This document shows, piece after piece, positions 59,150 through 64,000 of a DNA stretch of 64,000 bases (position 1 is the first letter of the stretch; each line of letters begins with the position of its first letter). The position numbers and the translations under genes were made by a program. Under the pieces are notes generated by a model. That model did no database searches. It was not told the origin of the DNA and was given only the letters and a program-made list of their open reading frames with translations. The stretch covers positions 30,640,193-30,704,192 of the forward strand of contig JAKGHH010000005.1 of NCBI GenBank assembly GCA_022828595.1. The letters run 5' to 3'. Source of the DNA: Nelumbo lutea (lineage: Eukaryota > Streptophyta > Magnoliopsida > Proteales > Nelumbonaceae).

Positions 59150-60764
59150 TGAAGTCATCAGCATCAGTTTGCCCACAAGAAATAGATGCCTTTCCCTCAT
59201 CATGGCCTTGTTAAAAATACCAGCGATTTGCATATCTGAGACCACATGAGGAAGAGAAATAGATCCATCAAGAAATGTGTCTCATATAAAGTGACAATCC
59301 ACCACAATGTGTTAAGTGCTCTCATGAAAAATAGGTATTAAAAGCAATCTTGATAGCACTAGTTTTGTCAGCATAAAGAGGAATCAAAGTAGGAAGATGG
59401 ACACCAAGATCATCAAAGAGGAATTGTAGCCAAACAACTTCATTACAGAGATGACATAGCTCTATACTCTACTTTTGTAGAGGACTTGGAGACTATTTGT
59501 TGTTTCTTGCATTTCTAGGAAATAAGGGAATCACCCATGAAGATGCAACACCTTGTAGTAGAGGAGAGGAGGCTAAAAAGAACAAGCCCTGAGATGACAT
59601 GCTACAAACATATCGAATAATCCAATGAACAACAGTTAAATGGGGCTGACAAGGGGTAAAAACAAATTGACTTACAATTTGAACCGCATGAGAGATGTCA
59701 GGACAAGTCATAGTAAGATAAATAAGAGAACCCACAAGTTGTCGATAGAGTGTGGCATCAGGAAGTAACGGACCCTCTGTTTTGGATAACTTGACATTCA
59801 ATTCCAAAGGAGTATCAACTTGCTTGACATCAGTGAGATCAACCACTTAATAAAATCAGATGCATACTTTTGTTGACAAATGAAGTATCCACGATCACTT
59901 TGTTGAACCTCATGCCCTAGGAAGTAGGTGAGAGCACCCAAATCCTTCATATGGAATGAACTATGAAGTAGGAATTTAAGTTTTCTTATTCTCTCATCAT
60001 CACCCCTGTCAACAATATATCATCAACATACAGAAGGAAGATTGTGATGCCTTAAGATCTTTTACAAACGAACAAAGAATAGTTAGAGGAACTTTGGTTA
60101 TAGCCAACATAAACAACATCACAGAACTTCTCAAACCAGGCTTGAAAAGCCTATTTCAGACCACAAAGGGACTTATTCAATTTGCAAATAAGCGAGGGAT
60201 CACTACAGTACCTTGGAGGAGGTTTCATATACACTGTCTCCTTGAGCTAGCCATGAAGAAAGGCATTCTTCACATCCAACTAATGAATAGACCAAGATTG
60301 TACAGCTAATAGAGCCAGAAGAACACGAACTATAGTAATCTTAGCAACTGGGGCAAATGTCTCTTCATAATCAATACCATATTATTCCGTGTACCCTTAG
60401 GCAACAAGGCGATCCTTATATTGGTCTAAAGAGCCATTAGATTTCAATTTGATAGTATAGACCTATCAATTCCTAATAACAGAAGCATCTGAAGGTGCAG
60501 GGACAAGATCCCAAGTGTCATTCTCATGTAAGGCATTGATCTCTACATCCATAACTGCTTTCCGAGGGCTGCTACTAGCTTGTTGGTAGGTATGAGGAAT
60601 ATCTTTAGAGGATAAGACTGCAAAAAAGGAACTATGGAAGAGGAAAAAAAGGAAGAGGAGCATCTAAAACAAGAAGAGTCACTTATAGGCACAGAAGGAA
60701 CTATGGATGATCTGAACCGATAGGAAAGGAGGGGGCAAGAATAGGGTCTGGTAAGCTTAACCAT
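59150..60764 (-). pseudogene. Copia-E reverse transcriptase and RNase H
   Basis: Minus strand: DVEINALHENDTWDLVPAPS (60466-60663), RT text in changing frames (SLGGLDVKNAFLHG-like at about 60250, CGLK near 60165, LLYVDDILLT-like near 60020), VKQVDTPLELNVKLSK, LVGSLIYLTMTCPDISHAVQ and VHWIIRYVCSMSSQGLFF, then RNase H remnants with a premature end. The order and motifs are clear. The sequence is heavily mutated. Confidence 0.8.
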
Positions 60765-60933
60765 TGATGAGGAATTGTCCTATGAATCAAAATCATACAA
60801 GATAGAAACTAAAGGAGCAAGTAATTTAGCAACACCAGCAAAAAAAGAAATATGTTCAAGAAAAACAACATTACGGGAGACACAGGTATGTCAGACAGAT
60901 GGATCATAGCATAAAAATCCATTATGGTCAGGG

Positions 60934-61872
60934 CTACATAGTGAATTGAGTAGATAATTTGGAGCTCTCACGAGAGGGGAGATGTACAAAACATAGACAA
61001 TGAAACACATGAAGAAAAGAAAAGTTCAATGGACGACCAAACAATTTTTGTAAAGGAATGACATTAGAAAGAACAGAAGAATGAATGTAGTTAATCAAGA
61101 ACACAGCTGTACTAGCTGCCTCCACCCAAAAGGAAGAGGGAGCATGCGACTCCTATAATAAAGTCTTCACCACACTAAGGACATGTCCATTCTTGCGCTT
61201 GGCCACTCCATTTTGCTAGGGAATATCTGGACAAATTCGTTGAACTTGTATCCTTTTAGTCTTCAAGTAAGATAGGAAGACTCCATCAGTGTACTCTCCA
61301 TTAGTGTCTTCAAGTACGATCGAAGAGGAGGATACGTACACAAGACTAAAATCAAACACATACCATGGTGTGAAATAACTGAAATGTTTGGAAGGCTTTT
61401 GATTTGTGCCAAAAATAATCCATGTGTACCTAGTATAATCATCAATAAATAGTACAAAATACTCGTATCCCAACCGAGAAGTAATGGAAGAGGTCCAAAC
61501 ATCAGTATGTATAATTTCAAATGGAGAAGTAGAATGCTCAAACTTATGAGAAAAAGGCAAAGTACAGCTCTTACTCAAACAACAAGAAACACATGAAGTA
61601 TCAAAAGTTTGCAAAGAGGGAATTTTGTTTTTTTTAAAAACCATAGTTAAAAAAAAAAGAAAAAAAAACTTTAATTTTTCAAAATGTTGATGACCCAAGT
61701 GCTTATGCCATAAGCCCCAAACACTGCTTCTTTGACCAAAAAAGGAATAAGATGAGGAGCTTAAATAAGCAGATGACTTGGTTGTGAGTGGCTTCTTGAA
61801 CTCCAAAGCAAATAGCTGACCCAGCCTACTCCGCTTCCCTTTCACCTTCCCAATGCACCAGTCCTGAATCAA
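60934..61872 (-). pseudogene. Copia-E integrase
   Basis: Minus strand: SVWGLWHKHLGHQHFEKLKF, CVSCCLSKSCTLPFSH, EIIHTDVWTSSITSRLGYEY and FIDDYTRYTWIIF, then after a frame change EDTNGEYTDGVFLSYLKTKR and later MEAASTAVFLINYIHSSVLS with FHCLCFVHLPSRE. The pre-integrase zinc motif and DD35E core are recognisable. The second aspartate region reads EDTNGEY. Confidence 0.82.
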
Positions 61873-61937
61873 GCAACCATCGGGAAAAAAAAAAAAAGTA
61901 AGAATATGACCTTCATCAACAAGTTGTCCAACTGAAA

Positions 61938-62985
61938 TCAGGTTTTAGTGAGATTTGAGACAACAAAGATCTTGGTAAGGGAGAGGGAAGAAGAGGGAGA
62001 AAGCCTAAGGGACAAATCATTACTATCAATGATGTCCAATTTTTCACCATTGGCAATAACAATATGTTTGAGATGGGTTTCAATGTTATTATTTGAGGGT
62101 TCTGAATAGGCTACGTTCATATGATTGGTAGCTCCAAAATCAATAAACCAAATAGGAGATGAGGAAGAACAATAACTAGAAAACTCACCAGATAAGCCAA
62201 TAACAGAGAAAGCAGAAGATAACAATTGTCAAATTTCCTATTTATCCATAGAAGTAGATGATTCACCTTTAGTGGAAGGATCAGACTTGGCAGGGGTGAT
62301 ATAAGAAGTCTGGCTCTCAATCACTTGGTAAGCACGATATTGGTTCTTTTTCTGGACACCTCTAGATGGTCGAATAGGACATTTCAGAATAATATGACCA
62401 TGTTGCTTACAATAAGTGCACATATTTTTCATTTTACAATGTGAAGCAATGCGGTCAAACCCTTTACACTCGTAGCATTGAATCTTAGAGACATCCTTAT
62501 TGGCTGATTTCTTATTTCCATGGACAATGAAAGCAGTATCAGCCCTAAAATCAGCTCACTTTCCATCAATTTCCGCAACAATCAAGAGTCTAATCTCCTC
62601 CCTAAAGAGTTCACCCATCACTGAGTCTAGGTCTGGAAGAGTCCCTCTGTTCAATATGTTAGACCTGATTATTTCATACTCAAGTTTGAGTCTCATCAAA
62701 AACTAATTTACCTTTCGCTTCTCAAACTGTTTTTGAAGGTATTTAACACATTCAACAGAATCCGAGGGGTCAATATGGACTAACTCATATTAAGCCCATA
62801 AATCCTGAAATCCAGAATAGTATTCTTGTATTTTTCTATCCCCTTGGCAATAAGCAAAAATCTCATATTCAATTTGATATTGCCTTGACATGTTTGATAG
62901 ATAGTAAATCTTCTCCAAATATGCATACATATCATATATGTAGTCCTCAATAAGGAGCATTTTGGAAGAACTGAACAGATAAAAG
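61938..62985 (-). pseudogene. Copia-E gag with two zinc knuckles, and protease
   Basis: Minus strand: gag EDYIYDMYAYLEKIYYLSNM and QYQIEYEIFAYCQGDRKIQE at the top, REEIRLLIVAEIDGK later, then CYECKGFDRIASHC (the knuckle with the GH pair lost) and CTYCKQHGHIILKC (regular CX2CX4HX4C). Protease follows with WFIDFGATNHMN, again phenylalanine where serine is usual. At least three stops lie in gag. Confidence 0.82.
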
Positions 62986-62989
62986 ATTC

Positions 62990-63235
62990 AATCACCTCTA
63001 GGATTCAAGAATTGGATAGAAAAAAGCCCTTAGAACCATGTCACAAGAGGAGAGAGAGGAAAGATGGAACAAGAAAGTCGAACTAGAGGAAATCATAAGG
63101 AAGGAAGAGACTTAATCGAGATAGAAATCTAGATCTAAGTGGATTGAAGAAGGGGATGGCAATACTAAATTCATTCATTCATTAGCCAACAGAAGAAAGA
63201 AAAATACCATTCTTAGTGTGGAAGTGGAAAGCCAA
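62990..63235 (+). mobile_element. LINE fragment (start of RT region) between two copia pieces
   Basis: The plus strand reads RIQELDRKKALRTMSQEERE, ELEEIIRKEET and SKWIEEGDGNTKFIHSLANR, then RKKNTILSVEVES. The (W)-(K)EGD-NT-FFH block before the fingers domain is diagnostic for plant L1 ORF2. It has stops and no LINE ends. Confidence 0.78.
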
Positions 63236-64000
63236 GAACTAAGAAAACAGAAGAATGTGAGAGAAAGGTTACTAAACAACTCAAAACATGTGTAATACTA
63301 CTAACAAACAACAAATTAATAGGTAACTTGGAAACATGCAAGACATCTAATAAGGGAAGGCCAAAGGGCAAAGATATAGATCCCCGGCCAGCAATGGAGG
63401 AGAAGGATCCATCTGCTAGCCTCACTTTATCTCTACCTAAGAGGAGGGTATATGAATGGAAGTGGATTGACACACCAGTCATATGGTTTGAGGCACTGGA
63501 ATCAATGATCCATGGGGATTTCAGAGTCACAAAGGCTACATGTATGGCAGAGGCTGAGTTACCTAAGGATGCAAAAGAAGTTGAAGGAGTAGATCCAGTA
63601 TCTGCATGTCTGAGAGCCCTACCATATTTCTCTAGATGGTCATGGAAAGAGTTGATAATATCCTCCTTAAGATCAAAATTGGGCGGGGGGGTATTCTTGA
63701 GATGAATCTTGAGCTGCTAAGTTGGCTGAGGTAAACTTCTCCTGATTTGGTTTCCTATTCTGATCCCATGTTGTCTTCTTGCTCAATTCTTGTGCCCACT
63801 TTGCCTTCCCATTCAACTCTCAGTAAGTTTCACGAGTGTGCTTAGATTTCTGACAAAGAGTGCACCATAGTCTATCTTTATCATCTACTCTTTTTTGGCC
63901 TTCTCCTTTCTTCCCTGAATTCGTGTTTCCCCTTACTACTAAGGCAATAGTCTCCCCCTTTAGGAGCATTCATAGCTGATTCCCTACTTTCCTCAGACTG
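63236..64000 (-). pseudogene. Copia-F protease and gag end, continues past the window
   Basis: Minus strand: [20 protein letters not shown] (63213-63530; DSSA instead of DSGA) and LADGSFSSIAGRGSISLPFG, LLDVLHVSKLPINLLFVSSI. Above it, at about 63820-63890, CTLCQKSKHTRETY resembles a zinc knuckle in which the last cysteine is replaced by tyrosine. It resembles the protease of Copia-A in wording and may be the remaining part of Copia-G. Confidence 0.75.

Larger units (their letters stand above)
58876..62990 (-). mobile_element. Copia-E: Ty1/copia element, 5' end lost
   Basis: Minus-strand order gag (partial), two zinc knuckles, protease, integrase, RT, RNase H, polypurine tract, LTR (58876-59131). 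It ends abruptly in gag at about 62990 against a LINE fragment. It has many stops and frameshifts. Confidence 0.85.

Overview
The window is nuclear DNA of a flowering plant with a large, repeat-rich genome. The evidence is one intronless PLS-class pentatricopeptide repeat (PPR) gene, a second host gene split by very large introns, and a background made almost entirely of Ty1/copia LTR retrotransposons with L1-type and RTE-type LINEs, a small gypsy-type element and hAT-like DNA transposons. No species can be assigned from the sequence alone.

Two host genes face each other tail to tail. An E-class PPR gene lies at 9217-10971 (+). On the minus strand I reassembled eight consecutive exons, with matching splice phases, of the C-terminal part of a molybdenum cofactor sulfurase (ABA3/LOS5/FLACCA family): 58410-58509, 55500-55583, 45141-45205, 43392-43540, 32608-32837, 31611-31747, 13004-13114 and 12735-12857. 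They total 999 bp (332 codons plus stop), carry the MOSC N-terminal and MOSC domains, and have no internal stop. The rest of the gene (NifS-like domain) must lie beyond position 64000. These 332 codons are spread over 45.8 kb because introns of 2.8, 10.3, 1.6, 10.6, 0.9, 18.5 and 0.15 kb separate the exons.

The introns hold most of the repeats. The 18.5-kb intron contains a nest up to four levels deep: a hAT-like element (13165-30954) was entered by Copia-A (13876-30723, -). Copia-A was entered by a LINE (15353-21447, -), by Copia-B (22757-28287, +) and by a hAT-type MITE (28426-29330). The LINE contains a gypsy-type element that keeps only gag (15834-18296, -), and the MITE contains a second MITE (28841-29079). 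Target-site duplications could be read for every level. The 10.3-kb intron holds another hAT-like element (45435-55278) entered by Copia-C (-), which was entered by Copia-D (46691-52239, +, the youngest, with LTRs about 3% diverged). The 10.6-kb intron holds Copia-I (34355-39105, -), an RTE fragment, a MITE-like sequence and an L1 3' end. A 204-bp degenerate plastid 16S rRNA fragment (55280-55483) sits 16 bp inside a splice donor.

The left flank (1-7150) is an old copia element (Copia-1) broken by a 2.9-kb fragment of another copia. The right flank (58640-64000) is a patchwork of copia fragments with one LINE piece. Every retroelement polyprotein seen is broken by stops, frameshifts or deletions; several stops are TGA at positions where the family has arginine. 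7151-9100 and 10972-12734 hold no gene that I can see, apart from a three-copy 78-bp tandem repeat and a candidate polyadenylation signal of the sulfurase gene.
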